Origin: Prostheceraeus crozeri
Lineage: Eukaryota; Platyhelminthes; Polycladida; Euryleptidae
Assembly: GCA_907163375.1 (NCBI GenBank)
Contig: CAJQUW010011085.1
Span: 1 to 64,000, forward strand
DNA: 64,000 nucleotides
Direction of reading: 5' to 3'
The notes under the pieces are model-generated. The model had not been told where the DNA came from. It did not search any database and saw only the letters and a program-made list of their open reading frames with translations. Below are positions 9,582 through 21,144 of the stretch, piece after piece. Within the stretch, counting starts at the first letter, position 1, and each line of letters opens with the position of its first letter. Both the position numbers and the translations under genes were made by a program.

Positions 9582-10593
9582 CGAGGGGCGTACCAAAAGT
9601 TCGTAACGTTTGTATCTCCTATCTATAGACGTCCATTTTGTCGCAAGTGCATATCTAGATATCATTTCTTATAGTTCTGATAATTGCTTTTCACAAGAAA
9701 AACATTTAACTTCCATTTGCACAAATATTTATTGACATAATTAAAGGCGTATCAATACTCTTTTTTCGATTTGATCACCTTAAATTTCAATGCACTTTTC
9801 CCGTCTCTTCTCAAGTTTCTTCATTCCTTCTTCAAGCTAATCTTGCGGAAATTTCCCGAATGAAGCTTCCGGTGCTCTCTTTATCTCTTTCACCATTGAA
9901 TCGAATACCCCCGAATGCCTATTTCATCGGACCGAAGTGATGACAGTCACTATAGGTCAAGTCAGGGGAATACCAAGAAGACCAAGAACAACAGAGGAGT
10001 TGGTGACCCGAGGCGCCTTTCTGTTCTGCAGTCAGCAGCCGTAGCACCCAACGAGCCGAAACCTTGGACAACTGAAGGCGGTCATGGAAGATACGCTCAT
10101 GAGTCCCACGCGACAGCAGGCCAGACTTTTCCTCCAGTTCATCAAATGTTGGGCGTCTGTCAGACTGGGTCAGCTGCCAAACCAAATCTTCATTTTCTTC
10201 GTTGGCTTGACTGGATGGATGACCACAGCGCTCACCGTCTTCCAATGACTTCCGTCCCTCTGGGAACATTTGCTTGATGGTCGCTCTTGCAGGAGCAGTC
10301 TCGAAGACTGTTTTTAGACGCCCAGCCGATCGCGTTGGTGTTTCCCGTTCCTTGGACAGAAAGAGTAGACAAGATCTCCAGTTACGATTTGTGAAGTCTG
10401 TCATGCTGTCAAAAGTAAAATTGTTTCACTAGTTGCCGGCTTCAGTTCGTATCACTATAGGTTACCGCTCATCTGACAATACCTCACAGGCAATGCACAT
10501 GATTGATACAACATGACAACGATCAGTGATCAAAGAAAAAATCGAATTAAAACCACAATAATCAAGCGTCACGAACTTTTGGTGCGCCCCTCG
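9582..10593 (-). mobile_element. Mos1/mariner-type element, internally deleted
   Basis: The ends read CGAGGGGCGTACCAAAAGTT and its near reverse complement, with TA on both sides (9580-9581 and 10594-10595). GAGGGGCG-type ends are typical of mariner-like elements related to SETMAR/Hsmar and Mos1. At 1012 bp it is about 250-300 bp shorter than a full mariner (about 1.3 kb), which matches the gap in its transposase. Confidence 0.92.
9919..10404 (-). pseudogene. Mariner (MLE) transposase, catalytic core deleted
   Basis: This 161-residue frame starts with the paired helix-turn-helix domain of mariner transposases: FLSKERETPTRSAGRLKTVF, then KSLEDGERCGHPSS, and VSARWVLRLLTAEQKGA, the conserved motif before the catalytic domain (WVPRLLT in most family members). 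It then jumps directly to YSPDLTYSDCHHFGPMK, the block that carries the third catalytic aspartate of the DD34D triad. About half of a 345-residue transposase, including the first two aspartates, is missing, and a stop follows the last motif. It could still bind its own ends but could not cut DNA. The in-frame deletion leaves one continuous frame, which is unusual for such a copy. Confidence 0.88.
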
Positions 10594-10595
10594 TA

Positions 10596-12313
10596 CTATA
10601 TGGTAAATTCATCAGTAGAGTCAAACTGAGTATCAGCATCCTCACTTATCATTTAATACAGAATCTTTAAAGATTAAATTAAAGTTGCAAGCATCCTCGA
10701 TAACTTTGTTGCAGTTGCATCAATCAATGCCACTATTGGACGACCTTTGAGTTCACCAGACTTGCGATCCTTCGGACAACCTCCTAACTTGCTCAATAAA
10801 GTGTCACTGTACAATTATTTTCTAAGAATATCACTCGAAGTGGAAAAGTAGGATGCTCCTTTATCATCGCATTGGTCGTCTTGGTGCATGCTGCTTGCAC
10901 CGAAGCTGACTAAATAAATCGTATAGTTCACGTTCTAAGGTGCCTGATGATGTAAATAGATTCACATTAATATTTCTCAAGTTGCAAATCTACACATCCC
11001 TCTCAACGCATGAAAACATTCATAAGTTCTTCGTTATGAAAGCATTTACTTCAAATCTCTGGATCAAAATCACTCTCACACAGTTATGACTTTGCTTGGT
11101 TATGTAAGGTTATTTTTTGAGAAGCCATGATTGAAGAGCAACTATTATATGCCATTGCTGTGTCTTCATCAGGGCTGGTCCTTTGCCCGCTATAGTTGTT
11201 CATTGTCAGTATGTGGTGAATGCCTGGTAAAAATCAGTTTTATTTGTACGCATATTTCCTCAAGAACTGATGTACTTAGAGTTAAGATCCTATCTGACGA
11301 GACTTAATAAGGGCTTTTTTCGACATAGCATTTTAACTACATTGCGTTTACTTTATTTTGCACATTAAAGTGGCTTTTGAGGTTGCGTTTAGTTAAACTA
11401 TTCGCCTGATCTAAACGACGGAAAGTGCAGTAAAAACTAAAAATTTGGATGTGTTTTACCTTTAAGCATTTCAAAAAACGTTTTTAACCATTACTCGTGG
11501 TTGGTATGAAAGGGTTGAACGTCATGTTCTTAAAACCTAGTCATTCTAGTGTGCTGTTTTCAACATCTGTACCTTTCACATGCTTGACATATCAATAGTT
11601 ATTTTATTGAAGAGATATAGACAACCGTCGAATGTTAACTTTGGGAGCTGAGAAAGTACTTGATAGAATTCAATTACGAATTTAATTTCTTTCGTTTAAA
11701 GTTTGCAGTTGGCATATTTCGTTGGTGTATTCTTTCGAATATCAAAGTGTCTACCGCTTCGTGCATTATGTCACAGACTTCACTCGTATTTGTAGGAAAC
11801 CTCATCTCTCATGGGTTTTGAAGACAAATGGTTCTATATAGCATCACGTTCACTATTCCATTGAAACTTAATTAGCAACGCGTCACGACAACTTCTGTCT
11901 GTCTGCTTCACCATTCCTTCTCTTCGAATATCTTGACTTAATATTCTACCGAATGATCTCTCCTGTGAAAAAGACGCATTCGCATCTAAATAAAAGAAGT
12001 GGGTGCAATTCTGACTGGTCTATGCGATAAACAGTGATTGTTGTCACTTGTTTATCGCAGTTGATTGGTTCCACACATTGCAGCGAAATGTGAATTTTGT
12101 TGAAACAGAATTCTTTATCCAACACACAAATATTCAAAAAAAATTCTACTTGCTCAATGACAACTTGATTACATGTTGCGTTGCTTTATGATTATAGAGT
12201 TTTTCGGTTTAATTACCCTGAGCACTTTTATGACAGAATAGTTTCCTTGTTGTACTTTAATTCCTAATGTCACATTCACCCGACATATGCGTCCTCTTGA
12301 ACTTAGATTAAAC
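10596..12313. other. No gene seen; small hairpin at 12024-12061
   Basis: No supported gene or element end. A short imperfect hairpin, TGCGATAAACAGTGA facing TCACTTGTTTATCGCA, lies at about 12024-12061 and might be a minute palindromic element. The rest is AT-rich with no repeated structure that I can see. Confidence 0.35.
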
Positions 12314-12315
12314 TA

Positions 12316-12508
12316 CAGTCCGTTTCATAAAAAGTGATGTCCCTAATAAATGTCCTTGTATTCTTAAGAAGCTAACCTTATTGTCAATGACATTACCAAT
12401 TCGTGATTCGATGATATCGTTGATCTTTTTAACACCATCTGTAGGTAGCAGTGAACGACGAACGTTACGTTTTAGAATACTCCATACATTTTCTATGGGA
12501 TTCATCAT
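12316..12508 (-). pseudogene. Tc1-like transposase C-terminal fragment
   Basis: The frame begins NPIENVWSILKRNV, the signature of Tc1-type transposases around the third catalytic residue (the E of NPIENVW in DD34E enzymes). It continues through the C-terminal helix and runs into the left terminal inverted repeat, as the 3' end of these genes commonly does. The first two thirds of the gene are gone, so it is a dead fragment. Confidence 0.85.
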
Positions 12509-12771
12509 TATGTTCTAGCAATGTGCTTTGTATTGTTTAAAGCAATCAGGAGTGCTGCCAAAACGAAGTCAATGTAGCAGTTTTTTGTTTTGCTTGATAA
12601 AGGAAACAAATGTAATTTTGTAAGCATGATTTTGTGTAACATTGCTAAATGAAGATCAAATTATCTACTTCAATGTTCATGCTTGAAATTTCCAACAATG
12701 ATATTAGTAAGCAGACAAAGTTGAAGTTAAGGCGATGTTTAAGGATGATCCATTTTTTATGAAACAATCTG
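12316..12771 (-). mobile_element. Tc1-like deletion derivative, TA-flanked
   Basis: Left end CAGTCCGTTTCATAAAAAGT and right end (reverse complement) CAGATTGTTTCATAAAAAAT match over most of 20 bp; TA borders both sides (12314-12315, 12772-12773). The 456-bp interior retains only the end of a transposase on the minus strand. CAG(T/A)...TTTCATAAAAA is the usual look of Tc1-family ends. Confidence 0.85.
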
Positions 12772-12974
12772 TAGATATCTCATCTGATGCACAGATGGAA
12801 AACATTGGTATTGAAAATGATATGGTGAAAACCATTCATTTCTGATTGTATCATTGAATCATGGTTGAATACTCCTATCTAAAGAGGAATAAAATGCCCT
12901 TGATATCTGTGACAACTTTTTACATAATTTACCAATAACATAAGAGCTTGGACTTGTAATCGCCTAACCCCTTC

Positions 12975-13165
12975 GTGCATAAGGTTTCCATTTGGCAACA
13001 TTTCGACCCGCATCTTTTGGATCAACTTGATCCGATAACGGCAAAAATTTACAACCAAAAGAAAGAGGAGATCAATACGATTGTAATGGCACCACTCCCA
13101 GCCTCATACAAAGCCTACAGCACCCGCAAATTGCATTTGAAATTTTCAAGTGTCTTTCAGGTATT
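12975..13165 (+). other. Possible protein-coding exon, unidentified
   Basis: A frame reads HFDPHLLDQLDPITAKIYNQ, then KKEEINTIVMAPLPASYKAY, with an amino-acid mix like real protein (few long runs, balanced charged and hydrophobic residues). An AG dinucleotide after a pyrimidine-poor stretch precedes it near 12983, and a good donor-like TTTCAG-GTATTT lies at 13158-13169. I do not recognise the family. It may be an exon of a host gene, or a scrap of an element; only 60 or so codons are available and the acceptor is weak. Confidence 0.25.
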
Positions 13166-13712
13166 TTGTTTCGCGCGATGCTAACAGTTAAAATTAGTTT
13201 CACGGTTTTTTGCAGTCTGAACTGCAAATATCCGTAAAAAGAGACGTTTGTTTTATCTGATATGAATGGAATCTAGCTGCTACGTCATCATTCATCATGT
13301 TGTGACGTCATCATTTGAACAGATATCGACGGATATTTTCTGTGAAGTTTAGCGGTTTTTAGCTGTATTTAACGATGTACAGTTTACAGTGCACGCTTTG
13401 GTACCTATTAGTAGATACTTATAGATGCAAGATTAATCTTAGTTGCATATATTTTAAGTAATACATGTGCATGATGCACAAATACAAAACATAGCTCATA
13501 TAGATGTAAGTAGATTACATGATCCTTCACACATTTTGTACGTGGAGCCGTTTAGGAACACTTGTTCTGCACACTGAAGGCTTACATATACCAATTGTAC
13601 CTGCCATGTTCCTCTACTTTTATTCCATTTCAGCATTTTAGAAGAGCATAATTGGCTGACATGTTCTATTGCACAGACAATGAATGAAGTGAGATAAAGT
13701 ATGAATCATACT

Positions 13713-13793
13713 GCCGGTTGTTGGACTCGAATCTACGACGTCAGATCAAGTAGATTGTCGCTCTGACCATCTGAGGTGCGACCGCTGACTGGA
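13713..13793 (-). repeat. tRNA-like SINE head
   Basis: Read on the minus strand, TGGTCAGAGCGACAA (A-box-like) is followed about 30 bases later by GATTCGAGTCC (B-box-like), the internal Pol III promoter arrangement of tRNA-derived SINEs. Stem pairing is poor, so it is not a working tRNA gene. Confidence 0.5.
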
Positions 13794-13974
13794 CACCGAT
13801 GTCAAATGGCTAAATCAAATCTTCACCATAGCACACCAACTGACATAGCAATTAAAGCCATTGAATGCATAATACTACGCATGTATAACACATGCGGCCG
13901 GCATGAAAGAGATATAGGCATTCTTGACAAGATGAAGATAACACCTATTCATTAGTCAAGTCACATTCCAGGTG

Positions 13975-14820
13975 TCGCCGGTGCGGATTCTTTTCTCCAT
14001 TGTTCTCGATTAATGTCATCTTTCTCCTTCACCTCAACTTCTTTCATGTCCCCATGGTGACAGTCACACAGTCGTCTCCTCTGTATTCCTCTCTTTCGCT
14101 TTTCTATCCTCAGATTTTCCACTCTCCCACATATCCATCTCCTCTTCTGTGCACGTATCCGAGCTATCACAGTTGGCTCTCTCTTAGCTTGTCCTACAGC
14201 TGTTGAGTCGAAGCGTCTTTCTTATCTCCTTGTTTCTTTGTTTATTTCTTCTCGGAACTCCTTTCGGAGCATCCTCATTTCTGTCACCTCAAATCTCCTC
14301 TCTTGACTTCACATAAATACTGTTGCCTACTGTATTTATGTTAATTAATATAGTCAATGTTTATGTCAATGTATTAATACTGTATGTCAGTGCCGGTCTC
14401 ACGATGTCATGGAGTCTTCATTTCAATACTGAGCTTACGTTCTTGTCGCACAAAAAGTGCAAATTTAACTTCTTTCCAATAACTCCAGCCCAGCCTGCTT
14501 GTATTGTCCTTGTTATTTATTTTCTTATCCACCATCCTCCGGCACTGTGGATCCCAGGAATGTGATCTGCTTCACTCGTGTCACCGCTTCCTCACCGTCA
14601 TGGTTCGAGTCCTTCCTCTGTGCTTCATTTCACTTCCTGTGTTGCGATATCCTGGCCTTGTCTTGCTCACTCTCACACTTCTTCTTTCTTGCACCTGTCC
14701 ACTGTACCAAATTTTGCTCAACTCTCTCTCTCTCTCTCTCTCGCCCTTTGTTGTCAACTTTCATTCATCTCCTCCTGTAACTAGTACTTTTCGGAACTTC
14801 ACTGCACAGAAGCCAAGACA
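13975..14820 (-). pseudogene. RTE-type LINE, 3' part of reverse transcriptase ORF
   Basis: The minus strand holds, in order but in changing frames, motifs of the C-terminal half of RTE-type endonuclease/reverse-transcriptase proteins: VSKTRPGYRNTGSE (the usual VSRTKTEYL region), VKQITFLGSTVPEDGG (FKYLGS block), a WSYWKEV stretch, VRPALTY, VTEMRMLR, and finally RRLCDCHHGDMKEVEVKEKD...INREQWRK, matching the GRPKxRWxDxxxxDMKEVG...DRxxWRR ending of the family. The polymerase active site lies beyond the upstream limit. Frameshifts and stops show it is long dead. Because the gene is purine-rich, its antisense orientation explains the striking CT-richness of the plus strand here. Confidence 0.75.
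14722..14742. repeat. (CT)n microsatellite
   Basis: About ten uninterrupted CT units, sitting in the LINE-derived CT-rich tract and probably expanded from it. Confidence 0.95.
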
Positions 14821-14839
14821 CCGCTGTACACAAATCGCA

Positions 14840-16342
14840 CCTCATCACAATTTGATATAAGGTTTTATCACACCTGTAATGGCATTACCTTTGTAATTCC
14901 TCAGTATAAGCAAAAACTCGTGAATTGTGCCTAATCACAATTTGGTGGCAACTTATTTCTGCATTCCTGCAACTTTACTGCACAAACGATCTCATCAATA
15001 TTTACTGTCAACTTGTCAACTTTTATTTATGCTTGCAACTTGTCATTTCTCTGAGACTGTATAAACAAAGTCTCGAGAACTGTGCCTGACCACAATTTGT
15101 TGTTATCATACCCAAATCGCAACTCCTGTATTTGGATTTACAATAAGGATGTCACAGTTCATGGTTCTACATATCGGGACTCACATAGTGTCTATATTTG
15201 CATGTGGTTTGGTGACATTGGCAGCGATAATGGAAGAATATTAATTTGTAGTTGCATGTCAAAGTGTGTCGCATGCACCGACGGTTGAAAGCTATGATCT
15301 CGCAATTGAAGCTATTGAATTTCCGCTTCCTTTTTGAAGTGATTTATTCGGTTTCAAAGCGTTCTGGAACTCTGCTTGAACAGCATTTTCTGATAAAAGT
15401 GAAAATCGTGAAGATTAATGTTGTCTTTATTGACCAAATTATCACCTACTCAAGCCGCGAAATACTAAATAAAAAAATAATAAAACACTACTACATGGTC
15501 TAAGTAGCGAAAATTAGGGCATTAAAGCCAACATCAATCTCGACAGCAAGGCTACTTTCATTTTTATTCGGTTTGACGAGCATCGATGCATTGAGATAAT
15601 TGTTAACTCCATCGATAATATGCATCTTTGAAATGAACTTGTTTTGCACATCGTGGCAATTTTGCGATATTTAATGTATCTATGATAAATTGACAATTTT
15701 AGGGACTGCGTATATGCGTGCTGGGATGCTCAGACTCAATTCTTATCTGCTCTGTCTGAGTCGGATACCCATCCCGGATATTGCTAGCGTCTGGCAGAGA
15801 AGTGAAAACTTGTGATATACACCGCTTTGATTAACATTTTTCATCTTTTTATTAGATAATCTTTTCACCTTGATCACAGAGACATCTGATGCATTGGAAC
15901 CTAGGACGCCTAGATCCTTCTAGAGCCTCGGTAATATTCGAACTCGTCAGTTCGGAGACTGTAGAAAGTCAGCGACACTTTTTGAGTGCATCTCAATCGC
16001 CATCAAGCTCTCTTCATTCTCAAGTAGCCGGCAAAAGTTTAAGGGAAGTAAAATACAGCTCTCTTCCCTTGATTTTTTCATTAACGCACTTTTTTCCTTA
16101 GTCTACTTGTTGAGCTATTGATGGACATTTTCTGACTTTAGAATTTTTTGTATCTTTTCAGTGATTTTCATTTACCTGTAAATTGAATTTTTGCATTGCT
16201 AGGGGTCATTAATTGGAAATAGCTGTAAATTGTAAAACAATATTTTGAATTCGCGGTGAATAGCATCTCTCTTGACCAACTATGTGTTCAAAGAAATTGA
16301 TTTCATTTTTGGTAAGAATATTTAGAATAGTTGCATTCGTTA
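14840..16342. other. No gene seen; degenerate repeats around CACAATTTG
   Basis: Three loosely repeated segments containing TCACAATTTG or CCACAATTTG occur at about 14850, 14938 and 15090; two share GTGCCTxAxCACAATTTG. They may be remains of a tandem repeat. Nothing else in the stretch has support; frames are short and unlike known proteins. Confidence 0.35.
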
Positions 16343-16604
16343 ATCCAAAATAGAGGTCTGCGTTCGTGACACGATCAAGACACGAAAACGATCGTGTTCG
16401 TGTTCTTGTTTTAACAATTGGAGTCGTGTTGTTTTTTGTGTTGACAAGGATTCACTCTAAATCATAAATCGAGTTAATTTGATAACTTAGCCTGTTCTAG
16501 CTTCAGACAACCCATCTTGCCCACGAAGATAAAGGATAAATAAACAGAATCCTGTTAAAGTGGTTACACAGCTACGCCGACTAAAGACCAATGCATGTAC
16601 TGTA

Positions 16605-16685
16605 TATCCCTCAGAGACGTGAGCTTTTTCACATCCTATGAGACCTGAGAGAGGGGGGTCCAATGGACCCCTTTCACAGATTCTC
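16605..16685. repeat. Inner inverted repeat, left arm (partner 20880-20935)
   Basis: GTATATCCCTCAGAGACGTGAG followed by GGGGGGTCCAATGGACCCC matches, inverted, the segment at 20880-20935. The arms sit inside the ends of the outer hAT element and outside the two inner elements. They could be the ends of a further nested element or subterminal inverted repeats of the outer one. Confidence 0.6.
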
Positions 16686-17212
16686 AGTTTACCTGCTTAA
16701 ATCGATATCAAATCATTGGGGAAGCTGATTTTAAGTAAAACAATAATGTTTGCGTGTTGCAAGTCGATGCAACTAATCCTGTCAGTGTCTCTCAGCTTTC
16801 TCAGTAAACACATGCGAGAATGTGGTGTTTTAGTAATTCAGCGACATTTAACACAGTATCAGTTGTACTAAGAGTCGGTTTTACGATGTTTGCTGTTACC
16901 ATAGAGGCTCGGATAGTTGATTTTGATGAAAAGGATTTATTTCATGCACCATAACCCTTACATTTGGCAATTTTTTAAATTTGTCCATACCAATCGGAAA
17001 TGGACCTAAACTGAGCCATAATTGCCGCATTTTAAGACCCTTAAAACAGCCTTGGAGATCTCAAACTCATCAATTACTGCTGTGAAAACTTAGTGTTGAA
17101 CTATGAATATAATGATATGTTTCATTTTGAACATTGATTTATGCTGATTTGTTCATGTAGGCCAACCAGGCATGCACGATCATTCACATTTTGCGATCTT
17201 CTAACATAACGC

Positions 17213-19468
17213 CAGGGCTGTGGAGCCGGAGCCGAGCCGGAGCCGGAGCCTTAAGGAGCCGATGGTTTTGGTCGGAGCCGGAGCCGGAGCCGATTTATCA
17301 CAAAGGCTCCGGCTCCGACTCCGGCTCCGGCTCCGATAGTTTCAGTTTTGATATAAATCTAGAATTTTGAATGTTATTAATTGGCATCATAAAAAAATTA
17401 AATCATTTGAAATCTAAAGATATGTCTTTTAAGTATACCAATGATCTGTCCTCCACGATATCTTTCTTTGCAGTTGCCGCCTTCTTTTGTACTATATTTA
17501 TTATATATTTACACACATGTGTAATATTTTTTTTATTGCATATGTTTCGTAAGACTAATTTCCATATTGACAACGTATTTTCCAAAATCCATTAATTTGA
17601 AGACTTGTTATATGCATGCTAGCTAGATGATTGTAGATTCCTAGAGACAAGTCGCCAGTCATTTATGTACACAGTTCCAGTTCAGTCAGCAAAGATAATA
17701 TAGCTACATTTCTTGCGCAATGTCTTAAATCTAATACGGTTACTATGTAGGCTATCATCTATCGGTATGGCTACTGGCAGAAGCTACTGGTATCTGTGAC
17801 AATGCCAATTTCCTTAGATTGTATTGTAGGCTCTTGTGCAGTCCCCCCACCTACATTTTTTAAAACAATCGATCATTCAATTTGATCAATTTTGATTGGA
17901 GGGATAACTCTTCACACTCACACGAATGACCTGACTACAAGTCCTCACATGGCTATAGCAATAAGCGATCCCCAGCCACTTCTAGTAGCGCCCTATTATT
18001 TTAATTAAAGGTATCTCATTCACAATGAATTTCCTTTGACTTCAAAATTCAAAGGGTATATTTCAATGCGAAAAACCCGAAGACAAATTACAATGTTGAC
18101 TTGCTGACGAAGTTTGCGACCAGCATGACATCGCAATTACCCACGTAGATTTTTACAACAGCACGGAATGCTTCACTCAAACCGGTGATGCTGAAACGGA
18201 CATCCAATGGTGCTGCATCTTTTGACCAGAGAAAAAATGGGGGGGGAGGACTGCACAAGAGCCGTATCGTGTAATAATATTTCCCCAAATGTCATAGACC
18301 TGTGGATTTCAAGAATTTCATTATTATTTTTCCGTCTGTCAACACCTTATGCTGATATCATGCTGACTTATATGTAAACAATAAAAAAAGACTGAGACGC
18401 TCTCAATAAAGGCGCCTTTTGACCTCCCTTCTCTATTGTCTGTGACATTAAACCGCACGCGCATTCGAAAGCTAGCAAAGTAGATGGGATTTCTGCTCGG
18501 TGCTCGCAGTCAAATTTTTATTATGCATAGCACCCTGCAACATACTGTGTGATACTCCGAGTTCAGTTTCATCAGCCTAACCATCATCAGAGGAATAGTG
18601 GTAATGTGTTATACATAAATTGAATATAATAATATGCATGAATCATTGATGAATTATTTAGTGCAACTCTACGCCATAATGAAAAATACGAAATTAATAT
18701 AATGTAAGTTAGGCCTTAACTTATTAAGTATGCTGCATAGAATTACAAAACTTGTCCTAAATTAGATATTTTTAATTTTTTTAAGTATAATTTTCAATTG
18801 TACATTTCTAGCCTACACTGCAATGAGGCTATCTAAATTACAATTTCTACAGATGATAAGTCGTGGGCTACCCACCGATCATATTATTCATGGACTAACA
18901 GACTATTGAATAAAGGCAATAACAAATAACAATAATAACCTAAAATAATAATAACAACAAATAACCTAAGCTAGCCTATATACACTTTAATATTCAATAA
19001 AGCAATTGAGTAGATACAGGCCCTATAAGCTATTTAGAGGCATACGCTATCCAGTTTCATATTCAAGCTTTGTAAAAAAAACTTATACTACTATTCGGCC
19101 CCTGTGACGGCTAATTAGGTATATCATCATCACTCATGTGGTCTTATTTAATGTAGCCTCGTAGTAGACTGGTTGCAGGTTAGGCCAATTTATATTTAGC
19201 CAGTGCGGGAGATCTTTATCTAATTTAACCAATCCTGGCTATAACTTTTTTTTTTATCTTTCAGAGATAGTCAATTCATGCAAAACTATATGACAAGTAT
19301 GTTATTTGTCATTATATTAGGCTATTATCATTTTTGTTATTAACTTAAGTCGTTGCTTGTTAATGAAAACTAATTTGATTGTAGCAAGCCTCTAAAGCCA
19401 CACCGTTATCCAAAAACCCGTTCAACGGATCCAGGATAACCAGCATAGATAGAACCTGAATTTGAAGT

Positions 19469-19506
<38 letters not shown>

Positions 19507-19582
19507 AGCCGGAGCCTTTCACATCAGTGTCGTGGAGCCGGAGCCGGAGCCGATGAGATAACACATCGGCTCCACAGCCCTG
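17213..19582. mobile_element. hAT element with GGAGCC subterminal repeats, 2370 bp
   Basis: Left end CAGGGCTGTGGAGCC and right end GGCTCCACAGCCCTG are perfect inverted repeats of 15 bp, and CATAACGC is duplicated exactly on both sides (17205-17212, 19583-19590). Arrays of GGAGCC/GGCTCC hexamers lie just inside both ends (17221-17335 and 19470-19570). The interior contains no recognisable transposase, so it looks non-autonomous. The perfect duplication indicates a younger insertion than its host element. Confidence 0.93.
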
Positions 19583-19656
19583 CATAACGCACATGCACGA
19601 ACATAATGTAAACATTGAATAAATGATTTTCATTCATTATGCATCATTGTGGACAT

Positions 19657-20688
19657 CAGTGGCGTCGCGTGCTCCCAGACCATAGGCCTTCGCCCCAAAG
19701 TGGATCCCTATATTTCTGCAGCAGACAGCATGAACTGCATAAAATAATTAATTTGACACTATCTTAATTTCAGTGAATTTTCAAACACTTGTACAAGTAC
19801 ATGAACATTCAAATCATGCCAGCATCCATGACTACAGAATGAAATGAAATGATGTGAGAAATAGATACTGATATTTAAATGAAAGGTACACTGAAGTCCA
19901 TAGAATGCCCAATGTAGACTATTCTGCATGTGAATTGTGATTCACAATGAGTTTTATGTGATAGCCTCATAAGCATGCAATCCTAAGCTGACTGTTCGTC
20001 GACGCGACTCTTGTCTTCCCAAGATTTTAAACGTCAAATGACAATGAAAATGTGATGTTGATTTCTCACATGACGCTTGATCGTCTTGGTGAGATTACTA
20101 TAGAGAACATTCACTCTCAAGGAAGCTCTCGCCAACGCAAGACTCTGTAGTGATTATTATAGCCTGTCAATCACTTACATGTTTCAAATTTAGGGCTGCT
20201 AAATTGTTTTTGTGCTCCTCCTGATATTCTATCCCTTGAGAGTGGTTTAGTTTTTATTTCAATGCCATGAACTTCGTGTACGGTGGCTAGAGTTTTCTGC
20301 ATAATCCCTCGGACGACTGGCTGGTGTAGAAAATAACCACTGTTGAAATCGCCGCCATAAACATAATATCACAAATATGCCTTGAATCATTATCTCTGAC
20401 TGAATCACACATCAAATTATGGAACCTTCATCGCTATCTCCTTTCTGCGGCTTCTAACCTTCCGATCCAACATTCAGCCATTGGTGAACGCAGACACGAC
20501 GATTCAACATCTTCTCCAAAATTTGGCGAATTTGAGAGTAGTGACTGGAAACTGTAAAATGCATGTAAACGTATAGATGCTCTCAAAAACAAAAAAATTA
20601 AAACTATTTGAACTTTTGTTTTATGAACGTAGATAATTATTTTTGGGTATGCGGCGAAGGCCTCGCAGGCACGGAGACGACACGACTG
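19657..20688. mobile_element. hAT element, 1032 bp, non-autonomous
   Basis: It starts CAGTGGCGTCGCGTGC and ends, inverted, as CAGTCGTGTCGTCTCCGTGC; both arms also share AGGCCTTCGCC some 25 bp inwards. The 8-bp duplication GTGGACAT is exact (19649-19656, 20689-20696). No transposase frame is present. It lies inside the outer hAT, 66 bp beyond the target duplication of the GGAGCC element. Confidence 0.9.
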
Positions 20689-20879
20689 GTGGACATGCAC
20701 AAAATCAATTTTCATGTGATACTAAAATTTTGTTACACCATCTGAGACCCCTTGGCCTATCTACCATGCTTCTACGGATTCAATTGAAATGAAATAACAC
20801 ATGTAGATTCATTGTCAAACATGATGATTTTGCATGGGCATGAGCGGTTGATACATCCTCAGTACAAAAAGGAAATAGA

Positions 20880-20935
20880 AAAATGTGGCTCCGGGGTCCA
20901 CTGGAACCCCCCTCAGGTTTCTGAGGGATATACAT
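20880..20935. repeat. Inner inverted repeat, right arm (partner 16605-16685)
   Basis: GGGGTCCACTGGAACCCCCC and CTGAGGGATATACATAC are the inverted counterpart of the left arm near 16605. GGGGTCCANTGGACCCC is itself palindromic. Confidence 0.6.
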
Positions 20936-21017
20936 ACAATTGACCATTACGTGGCCGAACCGTGAGGATTATCCACCTACTGCACGAATTCTCACTCTGG
21001 TGGTGGGTCGAATGCGT

Positions 21018-21144
21018 TGTCCAGTACCATAATGACGCCGTTGTTGCCACCTCAGTCACTTCCACTACAAGCGAAAGTAAATTTTCAATAGCGTGGTTTG
21101 TCACAGACAATAAAGACTGTCCTCATGAGTCCAGAGAAGATTGA
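21018..21144 (+). pseudogene. hAT transposase dimerisation-domain remnant
   Basis: The frame reads VVATSVTSTTSESKFSIAWF followed by VTDNKDCPHESRED. This matches the pattern of the C-terminal hAT dimerisation domain (IPATSVPSERVFSxAGxxVT...L.PENV) with substitutions. Its position near the right end of the 16351-21397 element, in plus orientation, is where the end of the gene should be. Only this last part is recognisable; the rest of the gene is either deleted or eroded. Confidence 0.55.

Noticed and set aside
12024-12061. Small hairpin considered as a microRNA-type precursor
   Set aside because: The stem is about 14 bp with a bulge, too short and without other support.
13280-13310. Two TACGTCATCATT/TGACGTCATCATT motifs resembling CRE sites
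   Set aside because: A local short duplication with no promoter or gene beside it.
14499-14860. Overlapping plus-strand frames rich in S, L and F that look like membrane proteins
   Set aside because: They are shadows of the antisense RTE LINE and its CT microsatellite.
19406-19633. Minus-strand frame with an alternating alanine-proline run
   Set aside because: The run is the translation of the GGAGCC/GGCTCC subterminal array of the hAT element.
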